A stretch of 21,074 bases of DNA from CAYJAD01 sp964370835 (GTDB lineage Bacteria > Desulfobacterota > Desulfovibrionia > Desulfovibrionales > Desulfovibrionaceae). The position numbers and the translations under genes are program-made. Shown piece by piece: positions 1 to 6,338 of this stretch. Under the pieces are notes generated by a model, which was given only the letters and a program-made list of their open reading frames with translations, was not told where the DNA came from and did not search any database. Position 1 is the first letter of the stretch. Every line of letters begins with the position of its first letter. The stretch spans positions 1 to 21,074 of the forward strand of contig CAYJLO010000048.1 of the NCBI GenBank assembly GCA_964370835.1, written 5' to 3'.

Positions 1-57
1 ACTACAAAGCCAAAAAAGATACTGCAGTCCTTAAATCGCCGCAGTGAACGGAAGTAA
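1..57 (+). other. 3' tail of an upstream gene, identity undecided
   Basis: The first bases precede a strong plus-strand terminator, so they probably belong to the end of an upstream plus-strand gene. Two frames stay open from the window edge: one ends at TAA 55-57 (last residues NRRSERK) and one at TGA 45-47 (last residues AVLKSPQ). I cannot tell which is real, and the tail of a non-coding RNA is also possible. No family can be recognised from so few residues. Confidence 0.25.
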
Positions 58-84
58 TCAAGTAGGTCCCGCCAAATTTTTCTT

Positions 85-121
85 GAACTCCTGCTGCTCT
101 TAGCGTGGGAGTTCTTTTTTT
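85..121 (+). terminator. Rho-independent terminator
   Basis: A seven-base stem, GAACTCC at 85-91 pairing with GGAGTTC at 108-114, is followed directly by a run of T. It ends the transcript that enters the window from the left. Confidence 0.75.
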
Positions 122-439
122 GTATAGCGTATTTTTTGTATGTGAGCCTTTTACCGTTTTCTTGTGGAAGCCGTGAAGGGCTTTTTTTATTTGTGGGCTA
201 GTTCTTCATTGTATAGATTATGTTGATTGTAAAAGCGTGCTTTTGGGCGGTGTTGTGGACGGCTAAGAAAGCACCTGAGTAGATACACTTTGATGAGAAG
301 CGGATGGCAAGCAAATGTGTAGCTTTCGTTATGCGCCTCGGAAAGCTTTACGTTAGAAGTGTACCTTTTGCTTGTATTTCAATAGATACTAAAAATGACA
401 TCCTTTACTCTCACACCCCCATTGCCCAGCCATGTGCAT

Positions 440-460
440 AAAAAAAGGCCTGTGGCGGCC
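440..460 (-). terminator. Terminator-like hairpin on the minus strand
   Basis: GGCC 447-450 and GGCC 457-460 form a short GC stem. Read on the minus strand it is followed by seven T residues. It lies beyond the main ddl terminator and the G-rich palindrome, so it may act as a second stop for ddl transcripts. Confidence 0.45.
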
Positions 461-465
461 ATGAA

Positions 466-520
466 AAGTTTTTGAGGGTGGGGTTTGGGGCGGGAACTTT
501 TTGCAAAAAGTTCCCGCCCC
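466..520. repeat. G-rich palindromic intergenic repeat, copy 1
   Basis: The element opens with AAGTTTTTG, passes through a run of G-rich triplets (466-486), and ends in a perfect 34-base palindrome at 487-520 with arms GGGGCGGGAACTTTTTG and its complement. A second, diverged copy with the same order of parts is at 11614-11673. It resembles a REP/MITE-type dispersed element. It lies between ddl and a minus-strand hairpin. Confidence 0.7.
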
Positions 521-561
521 AAGAAATCCAGTGGAAATAAAACAAAACGCTTTGCATCACT

Positions 562-595
562 AAAAAAACCATGGGTTAGCACTCATGGTTTTTTT
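562..595. terminator. Bidirectional terminator after ddl
   Basis: AACCATG 567-573 pairs with CATGGTT 584-590 around a ten-base loop. The stem is extended by A residues on the left and T residues on the right, so it can work on either strand. It lies 23 bases beyond the ddl stop and probably ends the minus-strand HD-ddl transcript. Confidence 0.75.
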
Positions 596-618
596 TATCT
601 GAAATATTTCCCCTTATA

Positions 619-1518
619 CTACTTGAGACCTAGCTCTATAAGTTTTTCTAAGAGCTCACCAAAATCAAGCCCCATGGCTTTGGCTTCTTGCGGCACGAGA
701 CTTGTGGCAGTCATGCCGGGCAGGGTGTTGGTTTCTAGGGTGAAGATGCGCCCGTCGGCGGTGATTCTAAAGTCGGTACGACTGTAGCCAGAGAGTCCAA
801 GGGCGTTGTGCGCCGCCAATGCTAGCTCTTGCAATTGTGCGTTTATTTCTGGTGCTAGGGGGGCTGGGCAGATTTCCTCTGCGGCACCTTTGGTATATTT
901 GCTGGTGTAATCAAAAAATTCGCCTGCAAGGGGCTTAATGAGTATGGGAGGCAGAGCTTGGTCACCCAGTACGCCGCAAGTGGCCTCTTGCCCGTCAATA
1001 TTGGTTTCAAGAATGACTTCTGCGCCAGCTGTAAAAATTTTATGGATGGCTTCTTTAAGCTCCGTTTTATTTTGACAGCAAAAGAGTAAGAGGGATGAGC
1101 CGCCGGTATTGCTTTTGGCAAAAATGGGATAAGGCAATACTGGCTCCCAGTGATCAGCTGGAGGGCAGGGAAGGAATTCCCAGTCGGCAGTGGGAATATT
1201 TTTTTGGCGATAAATTTGCTTAGTGGCGGCTTTGTGCAGTGCAAGGAAAGAACCTTGGGCGTTAGAACCTTGGTAGGGGATGTGTACGCTGTCTAGCATG
1301 GCTTGTACGAGGCCATCTTCACCCGGTGCGCCGTGCAGATTGATAAAGGCAAAGTCGTGCTCTTTGGCGGTACTGAGCAAAGAGTCAAAGCCAAGTGATA
1401 AGTCAAAAAAAGTGACGCTATGTCCGTTATGAGAGAGCGCGTCGGCGATGCTATTGGCACCGCTTAGCGAGACATCACGCTCGCTGGACCAGCCGCCCGC
1501 TATCAAAAGTATACGCAT
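619..1518 (-). CDS. ddl: D-alanine--D-alanine ligase
   Basis: ATP-grasp ligase that joins two D-alanines for the peptidoglycan pentapeptide in the cytoplasm. The 299-residue protein is a usual length for the DdlB type. Visible motifs: glycine-rich start IAGGWSSERDVS (residues 6-17), HGAPGEDG at 62-69 (the family's HGxxGEDG), AKSNTGGSS at 134-142, and the metal-binding end with D249, E262 and N264 in LETNTLPGMT. The ATG at 1518 is preferred because it has a GGAG about ten bases upstream and begins directly at the conserved MRILLIAGG; an in-frame ATG at 1542 adds eight unlikely residues. The start lies inside the 3' end of the HD-domain gene (44-base overlap), so the two are co-transcribed. The usual VKP before the GSS loop reads AKS here, a modest change. 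Confidence 0.93.
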   Translation of the reverse strand: MRILLIAGGWSSERDVSLSGANSIADALSHNGHSVTFFDLSLGFDSLLSTAKEHDFAFINLHGAPGEDGLVQAMLDSVHIPYQGSNAQGSFLALHKAATKQIYRQKNIPTADWEFLPCPPADHWEPVLPYPIFAKSNTGGSSLLLFCCQNKTELKEAIHKIFTAGAEVILETNIDGQEATCGVLGDQALPPILIKPLAGEFFDYTSKYTKGAAEEICPAPLAPEINAQLQELALAAHNALGLSGYSRTDFRITADGRIFTLETNTLPGMTATSLVPQEAKAMGLDFGELLEKLIELGLK

Positions 1519-2122
1519 GTAAATCACACTCCAGAAGCGCACTTAGCGCTTTTTCAATGTTGCATCCTTGCTCGTAGGATAAACGGATATTTGCTTTGTG
1601 TAGCTCATTGGTGCCGTAGCGCGTCAGTAAATCTTGGTAGCGATCTTCTAGACTCACGCATTGATCGTGCATGACGCGTTTATCGGCATAGATGATGAAA
1701 AATGGAATGGCGCAAATATCTTGAGGGATGTTCCAAGGCCAATGTACGTGCATGGCTACACCCTGAGCGATTTCTCTGTTGCCGGTATGTTGCACCACGA
1801 TGGAGGCTCCCATTTGTGCGTGGCTGCCGCCGTGTGCAATGGTATAGCTTTTGGCAAGGTCATGTAAAAGGGCGCTGGCGCGTACAGAGTCAATGCAAAT
1901 GGGATGTCCTAGGTCATGAGCCATGCTTGCAAGTAGAGTGGCAAAGTCTGCCACCATAAGAGAATGGGCGCGCACATTGTCCATCATGGCGTACTGATCC
2001 CATAGGGCAAAACACGCTGCATCGTCTGGAATCATGGGCTCTACGTTGTCTAGTTCTGCGTTGGCGGTGAATTCTAGCTCAGGTAAACCCCACAAGGGAT
2101 GAGTAGGATGTTTTTCTTTCAT
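1475..2122 (-). CDS. HD-domain metal-dependent phosphohydrolase
   Basis: This 215-residue protein carries an HD-superfamily domain: H53, the pair H87-D88 in SALLHDLAKS, H101 and D147 in IIYADKRV form the expected metal-binding series. Family members hydrolyse phosphate esters of nucleotides or signalling molecules, but the substrate cannot be read from the sequence. The arrangement recalls YqeK-like and HDIG proteins. It is first in a two-gene minus-strand unit with ddl, whose start overlaps its end. No clear ribosome binding site precedes the ATG at 2122. A strong -10 element and a long hairpin lie upstream at 2200-2305. Confidence 0.8.
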   Translation of the reverse strand: MKEKHPTHPLWGLPELEFTANAELDNVEPMIPDDAACFALWDQYAMMDNVRAHSLMVADFATLLASMAHDLGHPICIDSVRASALLHDLAKSYTIAHGGSHAQMGASIVVQHTGNREIAQGVAMHVHWPWNIPQDICAIPFFIIYADKRVMHDQCVSLEDRYQDLLTRYGTNELHKANIRLSYEQGCNIEKALSALLECDLHAYTFDSGRLVQRA

Positions 2123-2183
2123 GAAAGCAGTATGCCATTAAGCGAGGTTTTTGCCAAAGAATTTTTCGGGAAAATCTTTTAGC

Positions 2184-2197
2184 GTGTTTTTAAACAC
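2184..2197. repeat. 14-base inverted repeat
   Basis: GTGTTTTTAAACAC is a perfect palindrome in the leader region of the HD-ddl unit. It is the first of five inverted repeats between 2184 and 2342. Confidence 0.5.
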
Positions 2198-2199
2198 AA

Positions 2200-2233
2200 A
2201 GGGCACATTGCATTTGGTGACGCAATGTGCCCT
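2200..2233 (-). promoter_or_regulatory. Leader hairpin upstream of the HD-ddl unit, possible attenuator
   Basis: AGGGCACATTGC 2200-2211 is perfectly complementary to GCAATGTGCCCT 2222-2233, giving a 12-base stem and ten-base loop. On the minus strand the stem is followed by TTTGTGTTT, a broken T-tract, so the structure could work as a leaky terminator in the leader. Just upstream on the same strand, CTCC and GGAG can form a competing small hairpin. As DNA it could equally be a protein-binding site. The structure is seen; the role is inferred. Confidence 0.5.
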
Positions 2234-2259
2234 CCAGACGGGAGTGTCCGGTGTGTTTT

Positions 2260-2280
2260 TAATGAGAACACCACTCATTA
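2260..2280. promoter_or_regulatory. Inverted repeat over the -10 of the HD-ddl promoter
   Basis: TAATGAG 2260-2266 and CTCATTA 2274-2280 are perfect seven-base arms around a seven-base spacer. The right arm lies in the predicted -10 element of the minus-strand promoter, as expected for a repressor operator. Confidence 0.45.
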
Positions 2281-2305
2281 TAAGGTTGTTCAGGCTTATT
2301 GTGAC
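2277..2305 (-). promoter_or_regulatory. Candidate sigma-70 promoter for HD-ddl
   Basis: On the minus strand a perfect TATAAT (2282-2277) lies 17 bases downstream of GTCACA (2305-2300, four of six matches to TTGACA). Predicted initiation near 2270 leaves a leader of about 150 bases containing the 12-base-stem hairpin. Confidence 0.5.
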
Positions 2306-2315
2306 GGCAATAAGC
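2294..2315. promoter_or_regulatory. Inverted repeat over the -35 of the HD-ddl promoter
   Basis: GCTTATTG 2294-2301 and CAATAAGC 2308-2315 are perfect eight-base arms with spacer TGACGG. The arms flank and overlap the predicted -35 element. Confidence 0.5.
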
Positions 2316-2321
2316 AAGACC

Positions 2322-2342
2322 TGTGTACATAGGCTGTACACA
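2322..2342. promoter_or_regulatory. Inverted repeat TGTGTACA-N5-TGTACACA
   Basis: Perfect eight-base arms at 2322-2329 and 2335-2342, typical of a dimeric protein-binding site. It lies between the HD-ddl promoter and the putative dnaA promoter, so it could serve either. Confidence 0.5.
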
Positions 2343-2406
2343 AACTTTATCGACTTACCAAAAGATTACTTAAGAGCAAAAGAAAAAAATTTTTGGAAAA
2401 AATATC

Positions 2407-2437
2407 TTGACAAGGGCTAAGGTCTTGAATTGCTAAT
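2407..2437 (+). promoter_or_regulatory. Candidate dnaA promoter
   Basis: A perfect -35 hexamer TTGACA (2407-2412) is followed after 19 bases by GCTAAT, a moderate -10. The -10 lies inside an inverted repeat, TTGCTA 2430-2435 with TAGCAA 2440-2445. The leader to dnaA would be about 280 bases, covering the DnaA box at 2501, as expected for autoregulation. Spacing is longer than ideal. Confidence 0.4.
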
Positions 2438-2500
2438 GCTAGCAAAAAAAGTAAATTTCCGAGCAAATCAGAGATAAACGAAGTACTTCACCTATCTTCT

Positions 2501-2509
2501 TGTGGATAA
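2501..2509 (-). promoter_or_regulatory. DnaA box, perfect consensus
   Basis: TGTGGATAA is the exact complement of the consensus box TTATCCACA. It lies 219 bases upstream of the dnaA start in AT-rich DNA. Confidence 0.65.
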
Positions 2510-2727
2510 GTTGAAAAAAAATATTGCACAGAGAAAAAAAATTCGATAGAAAACCCTTTGTCTAAAAGGGCATTGCAATAGGTGAAAAAATATTGCTTAT
2601 ATTTTTAGTTTGGTATTTTAACGCCTTAGATACATAGGTCGAAGCTTGTGTATTGGGGGAAAACGAAGGAGCAAAATGGGTTAAATTGCCATTGATGGTT
2701 TGTACCTGTTTTTGCTAGAAACGCCAC

Positions 2728-4200
2728 ATGACGAACAAATGGGAAATAATTTGCGATAACCTACAAAAAACGCTTAAATCTGGTGATTATAAGGTTTGGA
2801 TTTCTCCGCTTGATGGCCAAGTGGATGGTAATTCTGTCCAAGTATTTACTAGAACAGCCTATGTATGTGCATGGCTTGAGCGTCATTTTGCAAGGTCCAT
2901 TCGTGAAGCTTGCGCGCTGGTATTGGGCATTGAAAGTGACCAAGTGCAGCTAAAGTTCATTGTACGCGAATTTGAGCAAAAGGCTCAGGAAAGCAGTACA
3001 TTGCCCTTAGTTACACCTTCAGGAGCTTCAATCCGTCCAAAGGCTAGCCAAGAAGCACGCCAAGAAAGCCTTGTGGAGTCTCTCCCTAGGCGTGCTTTCC
3101 CGCATACGGCGGAACCCATTGCCGTGGTAAATGCTAGAGAGATGCAAGTGGCTTTACCCATGCCGGCACAAAGCCCTCTTACGCGTGTACGCTGGCGTTA
3201 TGATTTTAATGATTTTGTGGTGGGCCCTGCCAATTCCATGGCTGCAGCTGCCGCTCAGGATATTTGTCGTCATTCTTCTTCCATAGACACTTTATTTGTC
3301 AGCGCCAATTCTGGCCTTGGTAAGACGCATCTTATCCATGCCATAGGCCAAAGCATGGCCCGTGAAAATGGTAAAGCACGCGTGGGATACTTAACAGCCG
3401 AAGATTTCACATCGCACTTTGTGCGTGCTGCACGTTATAGCCAGATGGATGAGTTCAAATCCTCCTTACGCGGCTTGGATGTGCTCTTGTTGGAAGATGT
3501 GCATTTATTCCAAGGTAAAGAAAAAACACAAAATGAAGCTTTAGCCACCATTAAGTCTTTGCAGGCTCAAGGGAGCCGCGTGGTTTTAACGTCTTCTTTT
3601 AGCCCCAAAGAATTGAAAAATGTGGATAGCCAGTTGGTATCGCATTTTTGTTCCGGTATGTTGACGCAAATTGATAAGCCCACGCGTGATATGTGCCGCT
3701 CCATTTTGCAGCATAAAGCCCATGGACAAGACATGGCATTGCCTTCCAGCGTGGCAGATATTTTGGTGGAACATTTACACGAAGATGTACGCCAACTGGA
3801 AAGCTGTTTGCGCAATTTGATTTTTAAGGCCAAGCACTTGAACTGTTCCATTAGCCTAGAGATGGCTATGGATGTATTGTCGCAGTTCATGCCCACGGCT
3901 TCTTTATTGGACATGGAGCGCATTATTTCTTTGGTGTGTTCTTCTTTTGATGTGTCGGAAAAACAAATCACTTCCAAAAGCCGCCGTAAAGAATATGTGC
4001 TGGCTCGTGATACCATTTACTATCTTGCTCGTAAGCATACTTCTGCCACCTTGGAAGAAATAGGCGGACGCTTCAATAGACGCCACTCCACCGTGGTGAA
4101 GGGCATTTCCACCATTGAACGCCAATTGCAAAGCCAGACCTCTTCGGGGCGCCAAGTGGCCAACACCTTGGCCATGGTGGAGCGCAATGCCCACGTATAA
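2728..4200 (+). CDS. dnaA: Chromosomal replication initiator DnaA-family protein with divergent AAA+ motifs
   Basis: At 490 residues it has the DnaA layout: domain I (about 1-75, opening with the family-like WEIICDNLQKTLKSGDYKVW), a variable linker (about 80-150), an AAA+ core (about 155-390) and a C-terminal helix-turn-helix (about 400-470). The Walker A is ANSGLGKT (193-200; family GGxGLGKT) and the Walker B LLLED (253-257). The AAA+ core is unusual: sensor 1 aspartate is S290, and the two box VII arginines (R281 and R285 of E. coli) align with Q302 and H306. Sensor 2 R355 is kept. The DNA-binding signature FGGRDHTTV reads FNRRHSTV, one residue shorter and without the aspartate. The start matches the family N terminus but has no obvious ribosome binding site. 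It is monocistronic, with a terminator downstream and no dnaN. It may be the only DnaA, or a paralogue beside a canonical one. Confidence 0.85.
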   Translation: MTNKWEIICDNLQKTLKSGDYKVWISPLDGQVDGNSVQVFTRTAYVCAWLERHFARSIREACALVLGIESDQVQLKFIVREFEQKAQESSTLPLVTPSGASIRPKASQEARQESLVESLPRRAFPHTAEPIAVVNAREMQVALPMPAQSPLTRVRWRYDFNDFVVGPANSMAAAAAQDICRHSSSIDTLFVSANSGLGKTHLIHAIGQSMARENGKARVGYLTAEDFTSHFVRAARYSQMDEFKSSLRGLDVLLLEDVHLFQGKEKTQNEALATIKSLQAQGSRVVLTSSFSPKELKNVDSQLVSHFCSGMLTQIDKPTRDMCRSILQHKAHGQDMALPSSVADILVEHLHEDVRQLESCLRNLIFKAKHLNCSISLEMAMDVLSQFMPTASLLDMERIISLVCSSFDVSEKQITSKSRRKEYVLARDTIYYLARKHTSATLEEIGGRFNRRHSTVVKGISTIERQLQSQTSSGRQVANTLAMVERNAHV

Positions 4201-4208
4201 GTAATTAT

Positions 4209-4247
4209 ATTTCAATTGAAATTTTCTGGTACTATATTTACCAGAAA
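4209..4247. repeat. Two palindromes after dnaA
   Basis: ATTTCAATTGAAAT (4209-4222) is a perfect 14-base palindrome. It is followed by TTTCTGGT 4223-4230 pairing with ACCAGAAA 4240-4247. Neither has a T-tract, so they are not ordinary terminators; they lie between the dnaA stop and the true terminator. Confidence 0.5.
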
Positions 4248-4260
4248 GTCCTGACATAAA

Positions 4261-4296
4261 AAAGCTCAAGAATCGTATGAAACTTGAGCTTTTTTT
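4261..4296. terminator. Bidirectional terminator between dnaA and the TPR gene
   Basis: AAAGCTCAAG 4261-4270 pairs with CTTGAGCTTT 4283-4292 around a 12-base loop, with A residues on the left and T residues on the right. It can end dnaA on the plus strand and the convergent TPR-protein operon on the minus strand. Confidence 0.8.
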
Positions 4297-4309
4297 ATGC
4301 TTTGAAAAT

Positions 4310-5422
4310 CTATTTTTTTCTTACGTCTTCAAAATCCACCAGAGGTGGTAAATCGTCCAAATTGTCTAAGCCCAAAAGCTCTGCAGGGTTTGGAGGTCTT
4401 TGTATGGGCATGGTTTTGGCCGTGGCAGCAGGGGCGTAGGCTTTGAGAAGTTCTTCATAGCTCTTTGAAGTGCCGAGAGCGGCTTGTGAGTCTTCTTGGT
4501 CTTCCTCTGGTGCTAGGGCTAAGGAAAGCGTGTTCAAGGCTTCAGAGTCTTCGTCTAAGGGGTCATTTGCGTCCGGTGCGTCATAATCATGCTCGTCTTC
4601 AAAGTCGTCTTCATGGAGGGGCATGGGCTCAGGAATGGCCATGAGCACCTCTTGGGCCAGATTTTCTGTACTGTCCATTTCCAGTGCTTCCATGGCCAAG
4701 GCTTCGGCGTCCTGATATTTTTCCCAGAGGAGGTAAACTTGCGCCAATTTGGCAATGCTACGCGGGTGACGTCCAAATTGTTGCATGGCTCTATGAAATA
4801 CATATTCAGCACCGGCGTAGTTTTCCACTTGCATATGGGCTTCAATGGCCTTGGAGTAAAACTCTTTCTGCTTGGGATGGTGGGGTAAACTATCCACAAA
4901 AACTTTGGCGGCCACATTGTATTGCTTATAATGCATGAGAGCTTGCCCTATGGAAGTAATATGCGCCACATCGTGTTGATATTCACTGGCGGCCCTTTGC
5001 AAAAAAGCCGCACCTGTGCCCAGTTGTCCTTCTTCCATGAGGCTTAAGCCTTTGTGTAAAAGCTCTTGCAACCTTTCGCGTACTTGGTATTTTTCTTGAA
5101 TATCTTGACTCTGCTCGCGTAGAATTTTAGCAAATTCTCGCAAGACCGTGGCGAGAGCCCCTTCACGCCCGTATTGATAGGTTATGGGACGCGGATTGCC
5201 AGTGCTGTGTGGGTCTAGTAAAAAAGCGAGAGCCGGTTCTGTGGCAAGGCTAGTTATGAGGGCATTGACCTCTCGCTCCACGGTGGGGACGCAGTGCAAA
5301 TGTTGTGAGCTCATTTGCCGTAAAGCCATGGACAAACTTTCCAAGGCCATGGGCAGGTCTTTTTTTTGTACATAGCCTTTGGCTCTGGCTAAATGATGGC
5401 GTATATCCTTGGGTACAATCAT
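4310..5422 (-). CDS. TPR-repeat protein with acidic C-terminal region
   Basis: The 370-residue cytoplasmic-looking protein has an N-terminal helical part (1-110), several TPR-like helical pairs at about 120-255 (for example around AAKVFVDSLPHHPKQKEFY and AEYVFHRAMQQFGRHP), then a very acidic, probably disordered stretch (about 268-296) and a proline-rich end. TPRs bind other proteins; no catalytic motif is visible and the partner is unknown. The ATG at 5422 is preferred over an in-frame ATG at 5530 because AAGGA stands at the right distance and because the longer version would overlap nadD by 97 bases. It is the last gene of the minus-strand run, 11 bases after nadD, and is closed by the bidirectional terminator at 4261-4296. 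Confidence 0.75.
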   Translation of the reverse strand: MIVPKDIRHHLARAKGYVQKKDLPMALESLSMALRQMSSQHLHCVPTVEREVNALITSLATEPALAFLLDPHSTGNPRPITYQYGREGALATVLREFAKILREQSQDIQEKYQVRERLQELLHKGLSLMEEGQLGTGAAFLQRAASEYQHDVAHITSIGQALMHYKQYNVAAKVFVDSLPHHPKQKEFYSKAIEAHMQVENYAGAEYVFHRAMQQFGRHPRSIAKLAQVYLLWEKYQDAEALAMEALEMDSTENLAQEVLMAIPEPMPLHEDDFEDEHDYDAPDANDPLDEDSEALNTLSLALAPEEDQEDSQAALGTSKSYEELLKAYAPAATAKTMPIQRPPNPAELLGLDNLDDLPPLVDFEDVRKK

Positions 5423-5433
5423 GGAAATATCCT

Positions 5434-6114
5434 TTACTTCCAAATGTGTTGAACTTCGCTTTGAGCTTGCTCCAAGAGGTGCAAGGCTGCGTCTGGCATG
5501 AGCGCGTGCAAGGAGCCCTTGGCCAGCCAACGCTGACGTATATAAGAAGAGCTAATGTCTAAACGCGGTATGGGCATATAATAAATATGCGCCTCATGGT
5601 TGCCGAAGTCTATATGCGCCGCAGGACAAGGACCTTCGGAAATGCGCGCTTGGGGCCAATGCTTGCTCACGGTGCGTATGAAAAGCTCTTCATCTCCATC
5701 GCCGCGCGGAGTGACACCCATGTCTGTGAGCATGGGAATTTCTAAGCCTCTATACCAATGGGGAAGGTCCAAAAGGTTTTCAATGCCTTCCATGAAAAGC
5801 AAACGCTGTTGTGGATAGTTTTGCGCGTAGTTTTCCAAGGTGTGCCATGTGTACGATGGCCCTTGGCGCTCTGCTTCCACCGTACTGACGCACAAGCCGT
5901 CAATGGGGGCACAAGCTGCCTCTAGCATGGCATGGCGTAAGGCAAAGGGCAAGAAATTGTGTGCATCTTTATGCGCAGGGCATGCACAAGGAATAAGCTG
6001 TACATGGTCCACAGCCAAGGGAAGATCTTTATATTCTAGTATTTCTATGGCTAGGCGCAAGTGACCCACATGCACAGGATTAAAAGAACCGCCAAATAAA
6101 CCAATATAGGCCAT
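5434..6114 (-). CDS. nadD: Nicotinate-nucleotide adenylyltransferase
   Basis: NadD transfers AMP from ATP to nicotinate mononucleotide, making deamido-NAD in the NAD pathway. The 226-residue protein begins with the nucleotidyltransferase motif GGSFNPVHVGHL (8-19), keeps the IPCACPAHK stretch (41-49) and PSYTWHTL (86-93), and ends with the ISSSYIR signature. The family's GxD after the central strand reads GIE here (E112), a conservative swap at a position usually aspartate. Start choice: ATG 6114, two bases after the slyX stop, fits translational coupling; a GTG three codons upstream is possible. It is third of the ygiQ-slyX-nadD-TPR part of the run. Confidence 0.9.
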   Translation of the reverse strand: MAYIGLFGGSFNPVHVGHLRLAIEILEYKDLPLAVDHVQLIPCACPAHKDAHNFLPFALRHAMLEAACAPIDGLCVSTVEAERQGPSYTWHTLENYAQNYPQQRLLFMEGIENLLDLPHWYRGLEIPMLTDMGVTPRGDGDEELFIRTVSKHWPQARISEGPCPAAHIDFGNHEAHIYYMPIPRLDISSSYIRQRWLAKGSLHALMPDAALHLLEQAQSEVQHIWK

Positions 6115-6116
6115 GG

Positions 6117-6338
6117 TTACCACTTCACGCTGTGCGGAGGTACGGGATTGGTAAAACCTTGCCCACCTTGCTCAGCTAGCAGGTTTTCCAATTTTTCTTG
6201 GGTGCGCGCCAATTGCTTTTCTAACATATCTATTTGCTTTTGTTGCGCTTGAAGCACTTCATCGAGATCTTTGAGGTGCTTTTCCTGAAAGTACAGACCT
6301 TCTTCCAGAAGGGCTAGACGTTGGTCGTTGTCAGCCAT
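6117..6338 (-). CDS. slyX: SlyX-family coiled-coil protein
   Basis: A 73-residue, almost wholly helical protein with heptad-like spacing (QRLALLEEGLYFQEKHLKDL, then DMLEKQLARTQEKLENLL) and a C-terminal PPHS resembling the PPHY end of SlyX proteins. SlyX function is unknown in general. The start at 6338 (MADNDQRL) overlaps the ygiQ stop by eight bases, so translation is coupled. Longer in-frame starts to 6431 would run through ygiQ coding sequence and look unlike a protein. Confidence 0.8.
   Translation of the reverse strand: MADNDQRLALLEEGLYFQEKHLKDLDEVLQAQQKQIDMLEKQLARTQEKLENLLAEQGGQGFTNPVPPHSVKW

Larger units (their letters stand above)
122..566. other. Gene-free intergenic region between the left-edge terminator and ddl
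   Basis: I see no credible gene here; the short open frames on both strands lack ribosome binding sites and known motifs. The left part holds a weak terminator-like hairpin (AAGCC 168-172 with GGCTT 179-183, then T) and two imperfectly placed seven-base inverted repeats, GTGCTTT 237-243 with AAAGCAC 268-274 and AGCTTTC 321-327 with GAAAGCT 341-347. The right part holds the G-rich repeat and hairpins listed separately. A small structured RNA between 190 and 360 cannot be excluded, but nothing shows one directly. Confidence 0.4.
2346..2727. other. AT-rich dnaA upstream region, candidate replication origin or control region
   Basis: This stretch has no credible gene. It is rich in A-tracts, repeats the motif GAAAAAATATTGC in two near-identical forms (ending at 2527 and 2596), contains a perfect DnaA box at 2501-2509, and has small inverted repeats (CCCTTT 2554-2559 with AAAGGG 2565-2570; ATTGCAAT 2572-2579). 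These fit an AT-rich unwinding and DnaA-binding region next to dnaA. Only one consensus box is visible and dnaN does not follow dnaA, so the origin assignment is tentative. Confidence 0.4.

Noticed and set aside
1..84. Tail of a tRNA, tmRNA or other stable RNA at the left edge
   Set aside because: GGTCCCGCCA resembles an RNA 3' end, but no acceptor or T-arm pairing can be built from the visible bases.
433..441. TGTGCATAA, a DnaA-box-like nonamer
   Set aside because: It fits the relaxed TTATNCACA pattern, but it is isolated, 2 kb from dnaA and next to a hairpin; a chance match is likely.
485..787. Plus-strand frame beginning in the G-rich palindrome
   Set aside because: It crosses a terminator and runs antisense into ddl; its first residues are the translation of a repeat.
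2138..2420. Short open frames on both strands in the dnaA-ddl intergenic region
   Set aside because: They run through the inverted repeats and promoter elements, lack ribosome binding sites and do not resemble proteins.
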